A DNA stretch of 64,000 bases from TH-plancto1 sp043777375 (GTDB taxonomy: Bacteria > Planctomycetota > Planctomycetia > Planctomycetales > Planctomycetaceae): assembly GCA_043777375.1 (NCBI GenBank), contig JAYWHX010000027.1, positions 1 to 64,000 on the forward strand, written 5' to 3'. Shown piece by piece: positions 25,444-34,034 of the stretch. The notes beneath the pieces are model-generated. The model did no database searches and was not told where the DNA came from. It saw only the letters and a list, made by a program, of their open reading frames with translations. A program made the translations under genes and the position numbers. How positions within the stretch are numbered: the first letter of the stretch is position 1; every line of letters starts with the position of its first letter.

Positions 25444-26781
25444 ATGGGACTGATCGCCTATCTGAAGCGGCTGTTCTTGGGGACTCCGGCACCGTCGTCT
25501 GATCACGAGCAACTTTCCTCGGAAGTTTCGCCGACAGCGGTGATGCAGGATTTTTCAGGTGGGGAGGCCTTCTATACTCCGACTGCTCAATTCACGGAAT
25601 CCGCACGCAAGTTTCAGTACTTCTATCCCCTTCGCTATTATTCGACAGCGCTGCGGCAGGGGCGGACTCTGCGAGTGGTTCGGGGTGTTCCCTACCGGTT
25701 TGCACGGCCCCAACTGGCATCACCAGAAGAGTACACAGACCTCACGGGGGACCATGATTCTCAGGCGCTGGCGGGATACGGCCTCCCTGATCTGCGGTCG
25801 CCCGAAGATCTCGCCCGCTGGCTGGAAATTCCGCTGGGGAAGGTCGCTTGGCTGACCGGGCGGTTCTTTGAGAACGAGCGGCCCCAGTCCGAGCAGGAAG
25901 CCCACTACCACTTCCACTGGATCAAAAAGAAGACAGCTGGCTACCGACTCATCGAGGCCCCGAAGGTCTTACTCAAAGCCGCGCAGACCCAAATCCTGCG
26001 AGGCATTCTCGATCTATTGCCCGCCCACCCCGCTGCTCATGGATTCGTTAAACATCGCTCGATTCGCAGCAACGCTGCTCCACATGTGGGAAGTGCCTGG
26101 GTACTCAAGCTCGATCTCACCAACTTTTACCCCTCGGTCCCATTCTCGCGAGTCGTGGCCATCTTTCGGTCCATGGGGTATGGCCGCGAGGTGGCGATCT
26201 GGCTGGGTCGGCTGACGACATCGGCGATTCCGTCGAACCTCAACGCGCCGGATGGGATGGCCAACACCGTCTGGCCCTATCGCTCGCGTCACCTACCACA
26301 AGGGGCCCCGACCTCGCCCGCGCTGGCGAACCTCTCGGCGTTCAGCCTTGATGTCCGGCTCGCAGGGATGGCTGCGAAGTATGGTGCCCGGTACACGCGA
26401 TACGCGGACGATCTCACCCTTTCCGGACCGGGGAAGTCCATTCCCGCTTTGCGTGAGATCATTCCATTCGCTCAGTGGATCGTGCGGAACGAGCGATTTA
26501 CCGTCAATACCAACAAACGCCGAGTCCTGAAACGACACCAGCAACAAACCGTCACCGGGATCGTCGTCAACGAGAAGCTGACCCTCAGCCGCGCCGAGTT
26601 CGATCAGCTGAAGGCGATCCTCACCAACTGCATCCGCCACGGGGGCACATCGCAAAATCGAGAGGGCCATGCCGACTTCGCCAGCCATTTACGGGGCCGA
26701 ATCGGGCATTTTCTGTCCGTGAACCCCGAGCGGGGCGAGAAGCTACGGGTATTGTATTCGCGAGTGGACTGGTCGAAATAG
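25444..26781 (+). CDS. Retron reverse transcriptase, long N-terminus
   Basis: A 445-residue RT started at ATG 25444; an upstream in-frame ATG at 25378 would overlap the RNA gene. Motifs by residue: about 1-110 N-terminal extension of unknown fold, LPDLRSPEDLARWLEI (from 114) opening the usual retron RT region, GYRLIEAPK, NAAPH at 210-214 (the retron NAxxH motif), DLTNFYPSV at 224-232, LPQGAPTSP at 284-292, YADDLTLSG catalytic box with YADD at 320-323, and VTG at 370-372 (retron region Y). It makes msDNA from the RNA just upstream. No effector gene (toprim, ATPase, nuclease, TM protein) flanks it; neighbours are truD and an envelope protein. The N-terminal extension resembles the solo RTs of myxobacterial retrons in layout only. 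Confidence 0.93.
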   Translation: MGLIAYLKRLFLGTPAPSSDHEQLSSEVSPTAVMQDFSGGEAFYTPTAQFTESARKFQYFYPLRYYSTALRQGRTLRVVRGVPYRFARPQLASPEEYTDLTGDHDSQALAGYGLPDLRSPEDLARWLEIPLGKVAWLTGRFFENERPQSEQEAHYHFHWIKKKTAGYRLIEAPKVLLKAAQTQILRGILDLLPAHPAAHGFVKHRSIRSNAAPHVGSAWVLKLDLTNFYPSVPFSRVVAIFRSMGYGREVAIWLGRLTTSAIPSNLNAPDGMANTVWPYRSRHLPQGAPTSPALANLSAFSLDVRLAGMAAKYGARYTRYADDLTLSGPGKSIPALREIIPFAQWIVRNERFTVNTNKRRVLKRHQQQTVTGIVVNEKLTLSRAEFDQLKAILTNCIRHGGTSQNREGHADFASHLRGRIGHFLSVNPERGEKLRVLYSRVDWSK

Positions 26782-26848
26782 CGATCAGGGCAAGTCCGAA
26801 GGGATGCCGCACCCTTGGAGTTGGGGACCACGTCTAACTTTATGCCCA

Positions 26849-28513
26849 TCAGGGCTTGATCAGAAAAAAACCTCCGCCGAAGCCGCCCTGCTGCCCGCCG
26901 CCTTGGCCACCTTGTCGCCCTTTTCCTCCACCGCCGGAGATGCCGATGATTGCATTTTCGCTGGCATCACCATATTCAATCTTTTGAATGAGTTCGCCAA
27001 TTTTCAGATGTGTCTCACGTGTCTGTCTGATGATCAACACCGAGTATGAAACGCTGACCACCGTCTGAGTCGCAGCTGCTGTTGCTGTCTTAACTGGTGC
27101 AGCTGTTGCAGGGAGCACTTCGATCTTGGGTTGGGATTTCACGACGTGCAATGTTCCCGGTTGATCGGGCGTTTCAGGCGTCTTCCAACTTTCCGGGCTG
27201 ACAAGGACGGGCAATGTGGTTCCCAGATCGTCAGCCATCTCGGACGACATTCGGTAATAGTGGGTCACCAGCTCTTTCGGGTCGGGGCCATGGGGTTTGC
27301 GTGGTTTCGAGGCCCGTAAAGCGATCCGGTAGTTTTCCAGCAACTCCAAGACCGCATCCAGTTGGGCCTCTGTCTGTCGGACCACCATGGTGCCCGGCAG
27401 GGGAAACTCCAACGTGCCCGTGCCTGGCTCATTGTCATCCCAGGGTCCAGCGGTCTGACTGAGAATGGCTTCCGTGAGCGCACTCGATTCATCGCTGTTC
27501 CGACAGAGGTCGCGCACATCAAACACTGCGGTGTGATATCGCTCGCTCGCAGACTCTTCCGTAGCGATCCACAGGACACCATCGCGCAGCAAGGGGACCA
27601 GTTTTACATCGATTGCCAAGCCCTGAATGATGGTCCGCAGCTTCTGTTCGTTGGCGGCCAGCGTGACCGGTTGGCGATTCCGAATTCCCGCAGTGCTGAG
27701 GGAGCGGTCGATCCGGATGTCAGCCATTGCCAGTGCGGCGAGTTGTGATACGGCCTCCTCAAAGGCAGTCTCCTGGAAGTTCACGCTGATCCGCTGCTCC
27801 AGCTTCTCGCGCAGACCTGCATGCTGCGGACAATCGAGCAGAAGTGTCCGACGACTCGGCTTCTGAAGTGCGGTGAGCAACGCGGAGACTTCTCGCTGCA
27901 TGGAATCAGTCTGACGGACGAACAAGACATCACCTAGTTGCACCAGCGTTCCGGTCCCCGGCTCATCGGCATCCCAGGGGCCGGAAGTGCTCTGTTCGAT
28001 TGTCGAGAGCAGCGCCACATCTTCGATGCCAGCGTCCAGCAGATCACCAATATTGTAGGGGATGGTGATGTAGTGTTCTGACACACTCTCTGTGGTGGTC
28101 AGATGCACGTTGCCGTCAGCAACATACCACGCCAGTTGCAGCGATTGCAGGCGATCAAGCAATTGGTACAGCGGTTCATTCTCCAAGCGTTCGCTGACTT
28201 GGTCGCTGATCAGAACTCCCGCGTTAGAGAGTGCCTGAGCATCCACGATGACCTTGAGCTGCTGCTCCTGTTGCAGCCACTGGATGACTTCCCGCAGCGA
28301 GGTCCGCTTGAATTCATGTGTCACCCGTTTGGCCAATTCAGGCGGCATCAGCGTCGCGGGATCAAAAGCCTGCGGCTCATCGGGGATCTCGATCTTCAAG
28401 CTCGGGGCAGCAGTCTCAACGGGCTTTTCCACGGACGCCGGCAGTTGAGCGAACACAGTGGCCGACAGGAGACCTGACAGCATTACAATTCCGACGACCA
28501 GCAAGTTCCGCAT
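26849..28513 (-). CDS. Exported protein with repeated STN-like domains
   Basis: A 554-residue protein with signal peptide (LLVVGIVMLSGLLSATVFA). Two units share a pattern: a fold of secretin/TonB short N-terminal type (SLREVIQWLQQEQQLKVIVDAQAL; AFEEAVSQLAALAMADIRIDRSL), then GNVHLTTTES- or GVLWIATEES-like, then SGPWDADEPGTGTL...VRQT and AGPWDDNEPGTGTL...VRQT. The C-terminus is low-complexity GGGGKGRQGGQGGGQQGGFGGG. No secretin channel domain follows, so it is probably a periplasmic protein, not a pore. The family is common in planctomycetes; the function is unknown. Start chosen at the signal peptide. Confidence 0.8.
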   Translation of the reverse strand: MRNLLVVGIVMLSGLLSATVFAQLPASVEKPVETAAPSLKIEIPDEPQAFDPATLMPPELAKRVTHEFKRTSLREVIQWLQQEQQLKVIVDAQALSNAGVLISDQVSERLENEPLYQLLDRLQSLQLAWYVADGNVHLTTTESVSEHYITIPYNIGDLLDAGIEDVALLSTIEQSTSGPWDADEPGTGTLVQLGDVLFVRQTDSMQREVSALLTALQKPSRRTLLLDCPQHAGLREKLEQRISVNFQETAFEEAVSQLAALAMADIRIDRSLSTAGIRNRQPVTLAANEQKLRTIIQGLAIDVKLVPLLRDGVLWIATEESASERYHTAVFDVRDLCRNSDESSALTEAILSQTAGPWDDNEPGTGTLEFPLPGTMVVRQTEAQLDAVLELLENYRIALRASKPRKPHGPDPKELVTHYYRMSSEMADDLGTTLPVLVSPESWKTPETPDQPGTLHVVKSQPKIEVLPATAAPVKTATAAATQTVVSVSYSVLIIRQTRETHLKIGELIQKIEYGDASENAIIGISGGGGKGRQGGQGGGQQGGFGGGFFLIKP

Positions 28514-28682
28514 CACGCCCCCAGACAAAGAGTGAGGGGGAGTGCTGGCGAATGCCAATCGTCGAGCCCCCCGGCTTCCGATTGTCGGAGACGCCCCTGC
28601 CGAACGCAAGAACTACTTTCTTCGGTTTATCGATCGCCGTCGAAACGGATCTTGGCAGCTGAGAATCGGGTGATCGAAAAAG

Positions 28683-28713
28683 AACAGGCACCTCGATGAT
28701 CGTCGAGGTGCCT
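28683..28713 (-). terminator. Rho-independent terminator after oxidoreductase
   Basis: Arms aggcacctcga (28686-28696) and tcgaggtgcct (28703-28713), perfect 11-bp stem with a 6-base loop. On the minus strand it is followed by GTTCTTTTTC. It ends the Gfo/Idh/MocA gene. Confidence 0.85.
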
Positions 28714-28747
28714 TGTTTGAGATTCAATTCGACCGAATTCTGCGACT

Positions 28748-29950
28748 CTACCGCCGAGCGCTGGCGTGCTTGAGTGGGACCCAAGCTGCGTTCTGCTGGC
28801 TGCTGGCGACGCACTGCTGGATGAAATACATCCCTTCGACACCGTCGTACACGTTCGGATAGATCGTGTCGCGGGTTTCGAATTTCTTGCCAGCGGCCCG
28901 ATCCGCCATGGAGTCGTACGCGAAGCGGTACACATTCGCGAAGGCCTCGAAGAATGCTTCCGGATGACCAGCAGGCAGGCGGCTAGAGGCCGTGGACAGA
29001 GCGCCCAAGTAGGGACCGCCATTGCGGGTGTAGATCTGGTGGGCGTGCCCATTGCGGCGCACGATCAGCTCGTTCGGGTTTTCCTGTCGCCAAGTGACAG
29101 CTCCCTTGGTGCCGTCGACTTCGATGAACAGATCGTTCTCACGGCCATGGGAAATCTGGCTGGCGGTCACGGTGCCCAGGGCTCCGTTTTCCATGCGGAT
29201 CACGGCGTGGCCATAATCATCGAGCGAGCGACCGGCTTCGAAGACTTTCATGTGGCACGAGACATCGGTGGGCAACAGCCCCGTCATGTAACGTCCCAAG
29301 TTGTAGGCATGCGTCCCAATATCGCCGAAGCAGCCGGAGATTCCCGATTGCTTGGGGTCGGTTCGCCACTTGGCCTGCTTCTGATCCGAGGTCTCCAGCC
29401 GCGTGCGAAGCCACCCCTGAATGTAGTTCGAGCGAAAGGCGTTAATCTCGCCCAGCTCGCCCCCGAGCACCATTTCGCGGACCTGCCTGACCAGTGGGTA
29501 GCCGGTGTAATTGTGTGACAGGGCGAACACCACGCCGCTCTTCTCGACGGCTTTTTGCAACTCTTCCGCTTCCTTCAGATCGAACGTCATCGGCTTATCA
29601 CACACGACGTTGAAGCCCGCATCGACAGCGGCCTTGGCAATCGCAAAGTGTGTGTGGTTGGGAGTCGCGACCGTCACAAAGTCGATCCGCTTGTCGGCGG
29701 GCAATGCCTTCTCGGCGGCGATCATCTCGGGCACGGAGCCATACGCCCGATCTGTCGAAATGTCATACGCCGCCGCCGAAGCCTTTGCCCGGGCCGCATC
29801 GCTCGACAACGCACCCGCAACCAACTCCGCTCGGTTATCCAGCACCGCAGCTGTGGCGTGAACCCGCCCGATGAAGGAGCCTTGGCCCCCACCGACCAGA
29901 GCCATGCGGAGTTTACGATTGAGCGAGCCGTTGGTCGTGTCCATGTGCAA
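28748..29950 (-). CDS. Gfo/Idh/MocA-family oxidoreductase
   Basis: A 400-residue NAD(P)-dependent oxidoreductase. MALVGGGQGSFIG at 16-28 is the Rossmann dinucleotide loop; FVTVATPNHTHF and VVCDKPMTFDLKEAEEL carry the family's EKP-like motif (here DKP). GDIGTHAYNLGRYM provides the catalytic histidine region. Members act on sugars, inositols or glycosides; specificity cannot be read here. It has no TAT signal, unlike many planctomycete relatives. The terminator at 28683 ends it. Confidence 0.9.
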   Translation of the reverse strand: MHMDTTNGSLNRKLRMALVGGGQGSFIGRVHATAAVLDNRAELVAGALSSDAARAKASAAAYDISTDRAYGSVPEMIAAEKALPADKRIDFVTVATPNHTHFAIAKAAVDAGFNVVCDKPMTFDLKEAEELQKAVEKSGVVFALSHNYTGYPLVRQVREMVLGGELGEINAFRSNYIQGWLRTRLETSDQKQAKWRTDPKQSGISGCFGDIGTHAYNLGRYMTGLLPTDVSCHMKVFEAGRSLDDYGHAVIRMENGALGTVTASQISHGRENDLFIEVDGTKGAVTWRQENPNELIVRRNGHAHQIYTRNGGPYLGALSTASSRLPAGHPEAFFEAFANVYRFAYDSMADRAAGKKFETRDTIYPNVYDGVEGMYFIQQCVASSQQNAAWVPLKHASARR

Positions 29951-30409
29951 GATCCCAGAGTTGCAGAATCAGCGGGACGGAACCAGATCCCCGCCCCCGA
30001 TGCCGACAGGATAATCGGGCCAATTCAGCGAAACAATGACGCAGGGTCTGATATGGTGACACCGTGCATGCAGCCCAAATGTTGGCGCTGACCGTCTTTC
30101 TCCCTCTTCCCACGAGCGATCGGATTCTCAAAACCATTCTGGCTGTGGGGTGAGTGTCGGGGTGAGGGAAAACAATGGCCCCCTCACCCCAGCCCTCTCC
30201 CCCGCAAGACCGTTTTTCCCTTCGAATTCGCGATGGCGGCGGGGGCGAGGGAGCAGGGCTGATCGTTTCACAGGCGACTGAGGGGTGCACAAGCTTCAGG
30301 CCAATACAGACATCCAAGGCTTGACGATCCTCGCCGTAGACTGCAAAACCATACCTGACGTCTCGCTTCAACCCACAGTTTCTCCACCCCGGAATAGATC
30401 GTTCCCGAC
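29951..30409. other. Intergenic region before GTPase
   Basis: About 460 bases between divergent genes. Around 30115-30260 the text 'cctcaccccagccctctccc' and its near-complement (gagggagcagggctga) give a loose inverted repeat. No gene or RNA is recognised. Confidence 0.5.
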
Positions 30410-32212
30410 ATGCCTGATGTCGATTTGAACCAACTGGAACTCTTGTCACAGGTCGATCACCTGCTGCAGCGGGCTGACGCGTGGACTGAATCTCCTTCGA
30501 CGTGGCAGCCGGTTGTGCAGGCTCAGGGGCTGTTGCGGCGGGTGCTGACACGCACCGAGTCGCTGCGAATTCGGCTCGAGGCTCCACTGGTGGTTGCCAC
30601 GTTTGGCGGGACCGGGACGGGGAAAAGTTCACTGGTCAATGCCCTAGTCGGAGCCGATGTGACCGCAGCTGGGCGGCAGCGTCCGACCACTCGCAAGCCG
30701 ATTGTGATCTGCCATTCGCGGACCGATGTCTCGCAAATCGGGTTGCCTCTTGAGGCCTGTGAATTGGTACAGAGTGAATCGGATCTGGTGCGGGACTTGG
30801 TGATTGTCGACTGCCCCGATCCGGATACGAACGAAACGGAAACACCCGGCAGCAACCTCGCGCTCCTGCATTCGTTGCTGCCGTTCTGCGATGTGCTGAT
30901 CTATGTTTCGACACAACAGAAGTACCGCTCGGCCCGCGTGAGCCAGGAGCTGGCTCAAGCGGCCAGTGGTTGCCGCGTGATCTTCGTCCAGACGCACGCG
31001 GATCTCGACACCGATATCCGTGATGATTGGTCACGCCAGCTGGAGTCGACGTTCGCCGCCCCGGAGATCTTTTTTGTCGACTCTCAGAAAGCGTTCCGCG
31101 AACAACAATCGGGACAGCGTCCAACAGGCGAGATGGGGCGGCTTATCGAGTTGCTGATGCGAGAGTTGGGAAGTGCCTCGCGCGTGCGGATTCGACGAGC
31201 CAACGTTGTTGACTTGTTATCCGAGGCCATCGACCGCTGTCAAAAACCGCTCGATGCCGCTGAATCAGAACTGTCGACGCTGGAGCACATATTGCTCGAT
31301 CAGCGCGGGCAACTCGCACGGCGAATGACACAACAGCTATGTAGCGACCTCGGGGCCTCGCGCGGATTGTGGGAGCGGCGGCTGGTGGAATCGGTGGTCG
31401 AGAACTGGGGCCTCAGTCCGTTTTCCGCCGTGCTGCGGGCTTATCATGGGCTGGGGACAATTCTGACCTCGCTCAGTCTGACTCGCGCTCGCAGTACCGC
31501 TCAGATGGCGGTGATCGGAGCGGTTCACGGGATTCGTATGCTGCGCGAGCGGGCCGAGCGACAGAGTGCGGAAGAGGGGCTGCAACGGGCCTCGACGCTC
31601 GGACTCGATGACGCGCTGCTCCGCGAGACGGAACTGATCATCGAAGGGCATGTCCGCAGCGCGGGGTTCGATCGGTCACTGCTGCCGTCATCCACTCTCG
31701 ACCAACTCCGCGATCAAGCAGCCCGGATCGAATCGCAGTTTCTAGGCGATGCCAGCCAGCGGACCGACGAATTGATTCGGACCCTCGCGGCGAAAAACTC
31801 CCGCTGGTGGATTCGCGGGTGGTACGAGTTGCTGTTCCTGTCGTACATCGGGTTCGTACTGTATCGCGTGGGGCGGAACTTCTTCCACGACTCGTTTATC
31901 GAGGAGAAGGCTCTGCTCTCGACCGACTTCTACATCCCCGCAGCGATCTTCTGGGTGCTGTGGACTGGAGTGTTGTTGATCCTGTTTCTAGGCCGGCTGC
32001 GCAGCGGGTTACAGCGGGAGATCCAGGGCCTCGCGACCCAGCTGGTTGACGTGCGGCTCTCGGGCGGGCTGTTCCCCCAGCTGGAGCAAGCTTGTCGGCT
32101 TGCCAGGCAGCAAACGCAAGAACTCTCCCAGCTGCGCGAGTCGGTGGAGCGGATACGGACGCTGGTCGCGACGGGAGGGAACCTGGGTGCACGGCGGATG
32201 GTGACCAAATGA
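30410..32212 (+). CDS. Dynamin-like membrane GTPase
   Basis: A 600-residue protein. The P-loop FGGTGTGKSSLVNALVG lies at 65-81, followed by a T-rich switch I (RPTTRKPIVI), G3 written as DCPDPDT at 134-140 in place of DxPG, and G4 as THADLD near 195. Beyond 250 the chain is helical and charged; two membrane segments occur near 465-485 (ELLFLSYIGFVLYRVG) and about 508-530 (YIPAAIFWVLWTGVLLILFLG), then a helical tail. This layout suggests a bacterial dynamin-like or GTPase that shapes or monitors membranes. Exact family unknown. It is the only gene on its transcript as far as can be seen. Confidence 0.78.
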   Translation: MPDVDLNQLELLSQVDHLLQRADAWTESPSTWQPVVQAQGLLRRVLTRTESLRIRLEAPLVVATFGGTGTGKSSLVNALVGADVTAAGRQRPTTRKPIVICHSRTDVSQIGLPLEACELVQSESDLVRDLVIVDCPDPDTNETETPGSNLALLHSLLPFCDVLIYVSTQQKYRSARVSQELAQAASGCRVIFVQTHADLDTDIRDDWSRQLESTFAAPEIFFVDSQKAFREQQSGQRPTGEMGRLIELLMRELGSASRVRIRRANVVDLLSEAIDRCQKPLDAAESELSTLEHILLDQRGQLARRMTQQLCSDLGASRGLWERRLVESVVENWGLSPFSAVLRAYHGLGTILTSLSLTRARSTAQMAVIGAVHGIRMLRERAERQSAEEGLQRASTLGLDDALLRETELIIEGHVRSAGFDRSLLPSSTLDQLRDQAARIESQFLGDASQRTDELIRTLAAKNSRWWIRGWYELLFLSYIGFVLYRVGRNFFHDSFIEEKALLSTDFYIPAAIFWVLWTGVLLILFLGRLRSGLQREIQGLATQLVDVRLSGGLFPQLEQACRLARQQTQELSQLRESVERIRTLVATGGNLGARRMVTK

Positions 32213-32220
32213 TGGGCACG

Positions 32221-32260
32221 CCACCGGGGCTTGTCCCCGTGGTTCCCGCGCTTGTGCGCT
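32221..32260 (+). repeat. Dispersed palindrome, left arm alone
   Basis: ccaccggggcttgtccccgt continuing with ggttcccgcgcttgtgcgct matches the left half of the complete palindrome at 16407-16449. Its partner arm is at 32821-32863, so a gene-bearing segment of about 560 bases lies between the two halves. Confidence 0.75.
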
Positions 32261-32306
32261 CATGATCCGTCAATAAAGCAAACACACAATCAGTGAGTGC
32301 CATGAC

Positions 32307-32666
32307 ATGATCGCTGTTCTCAATCTCGTTGTGCTGCGAGTCGCTGATTTAGAATTGGCTGCTGAGTTCTATGAAGCTCTCGGACTGATCTTCAACAGGC
32401 ACTCTCATGGAACTGGTCCCGAGCATCTGGCATGCAACCAAGGATCGTTTGTCTTTGAGCTGTACCCGGCGACTGAGAAGCAGCCCGTCTCCACATCCAC
32501 GCGAATCGGGTTCTCGGTCAGCCTGCTTGATGAAGTCGTCGATCGCTTAACAACGATTCCGGGAGCCATGTTGGTCTCTCCCGCTCTGGACTCGGAGTGG
32601 GGCCGCCGAGCAGTGATGGCGGATCCAGATGGGCACCGCGTTGAGTTGATCGAGACTCGTCGCTAG
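32307..32666 (+). CDS. VOC-superfamily (glyoxalase-like) protein
   Basis: A 119-residue single-domain VOC fold. VLRVADLELAAEFYEALGLIF is the first beta-alpha-beta-beta-beta unit and MADPDGHRVELIE is the second with a conserved E metal ligand. VOC proteins include glyoxalases, dioxygenases and resistance proteins, so function is open. It lies between the split halves of a dispersed palindrome (32221 and 32821), beside another repeat at 32671, and has no co-directional neighbour, so it may have arrived as a mobile unit. Confidence 0.83.
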   Translation: MIAVLNLVVLRVADLELAAEFYEALGLIFNRHSHGTGPEHLACNQGSFVFELYPATEKQPVSTSTRIGFSVSLLDEVVDRLTTIPGAMLVSPALDSEWGRRAVMADPDGHRVELIETRR

Positions 32667-32670
32667 TGAT

Positions 32671-32810
32671 CTGGTCCGAAACAACCTCCCGAATTGATTT
32701 TGAACAGAAGGCCACAAAGGAAACGAAGAAACCTTGAGCTGAACCTTCGTTTCCTTCGCTTGCTTCTGTTCAATTCCTCCTGGGAGAACCAGGATGTTAT
32801 TTTGGACCAT
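32671..32810. repeat. Dispersed imperfect palindrome B, copy 1
   Basis: The block ctggtccgaaacaacctccc through gaattgattttgaacag starts an imperfectly palindromic 140-base element that ends ttttggacc. Copy 2, in the opposite orientation, lies at 41537-41687: its right part (ctgttcaaaatcaattcgtg...) is the near-complement of the left part here. Internal pairing is gaaacgaag with cttcgtttc. No coding sense. Confidence 0.7.
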
Positions 32811-32820
32811 GTCGCTACTC

Positions 32821-32863
32821 AGTAGCGCACAATCGCGGGAACCACCCCGACAAGCGGGGTGGC
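32821..32863 (-). repeat. Dispersed palindrome, right arm alone
   Basis: agtagcgcacaatcgcggga and accaccccgacaagcggggt are inverted relative to the arm at 32221-32260. Together the two halves match the contiguous palindrome at 16407-16495. Confidence 0.75.
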
Positions 32864-32900
32864 GTTTCTGACCGATTGGCGATGCCTCGCTCGACAACCA

Positions 32901-33902
32901 CTACCCAAACCGCCGAATAATCTCGCTGTCGCGCAGTGCCGGTGGCCAGTATTCTCGCACCAATCGGCAGGCCATCGTATACGCCGGATCGAAGATGTTG
33001 CCGAGGTCGTACCGCACACATTGCTGCAACCACAGACTCGCCCCCGCAGCGTCGAGACCGCCGTCTTGGATGAGCCAGCGGAGCATCTCCGTCGTCGCGT
33101 GCTGCGTCGCTTGATCAAGCGGCCGCGCGTTGCCGAGCGTGGCGATGCCGGAGCGGTCGATCAGGCGGGGCCACTCCAGGGGATAGCTCTTCACCAAATG
33201 CAGCTCGAACGTCGTGCGCGTCGAAACCTCGACCCCGTTGCCGCTGATCTCCCCGTCTCCTTGCACCGCATGGGCATCTCCCCAAAAGAATAGCCCGCCT
33301 GACTCCGAGACCGGAAACAAAACCACAGCCCCAGCGCGGCAGGCTCGGTAATCCATATTCCCGCCATACGGCCCCGAGGTCGCCGTTGAGAGGGCTTGAT
33401 GTCGGGCGGGAGCGACTCCAAAACACCCGAGCAGAGGATCGAGCGGCAGCACCAGTTCGGGCATTCCAACCGGTTTCGGACCGACCAGTCGCACCGTCTT
33501 GGCAGCTGTGTCGATGTCCCACTCGACGAGATCATTCGGCGGCAGAGAGGACACGTACGCCGGGTCCACGCAGTGGGCTGCGGTCGATGCGGTGGTGAAT
33601 CCGTAGCTGCGACTGGGCACGATGTCGACGATCCGCACGGCGAGAGCGTCACCGGGTTCGGCACCTAGTACGGCGAACGGCCCGGTCATGGGATTCCCAC
33701 GGACCGCGACCAGCTGTCGCTGTCGATCGAATCCCCGGGCATCGACAGTGTCCGTCGAAATCGAGTCGCCGGGCTCGACCCACAAGACCGGTGCATGCGG
33801 GCCGAGCGTGTTGTGATATCCGGTGGGTGTGAAATCGTGGTGCATGGGAGAAAAAGGATGGGGAAGGACAGCGAACAGGCACAGAGCGAGAAGTTTTGTC
33901 AT
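32901..33902 (-). CDS. Acetamidase/formamidase-family protein
   Basis: A 333-residue protein with a probable signal sequence (MTKLLALCLFAVLPHPFSP). The FmdA_AmdA family pattern is clear: PVLWVEPGDSISTDTVDARG, NPMTGPFAVLGAEPGDALAV, GNMDYRACRAGAVVLFPV, and FFWGDAHAVQGDGEISGNGVE. These enzymes hydrolyse formamide or acetamide, or related cyclic amides; the substrate cannot be told. Export is unusual for the family, and is inferred from the hydrophobic N-terminus only. Confidence 0.87.
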   Translation of the reverse strand: MTKLLALCLFAVLPHPFSPMHHDFTPTGYHNTLGPHAPVLWVEPGDSISTDTVDARGFDRQRQLVAVRGNPMTGPFAVLGAEPGDALAVRIVDIVPSRSYGFTTASTAAHCVDPAYVSSLPPNDLVEWDIDTAAKTVRLVGPKPVGMPELVLPLDPLLGCFGVAPARHQALSTATSGPYGGNMDYRACRAGAVVLFPVSESGGLFFWGDAHAVQGDGEISGNGVEVSTRTTFELHLVKSYPLEWPRLIDRSGIATLGNARPLDQATQHATTEMLRWLIQDGGLDAAGASLWLQQCVRYDLGNIFDPAYTMACRLVREYWPPALRDSEIIRRFG

Positions 33903-34034
33903 CGTAGGGGAAGAGTCCGACTTTTTCCCAATCTCAGTGATACAGAAGTCGAATTCCAGCTGGTCCCACCGATTTGCATCTCGTCGCTCAACACGCCATG
34001 ATTTCTTCGATCACAACTGTCAGTCGAGGACACC

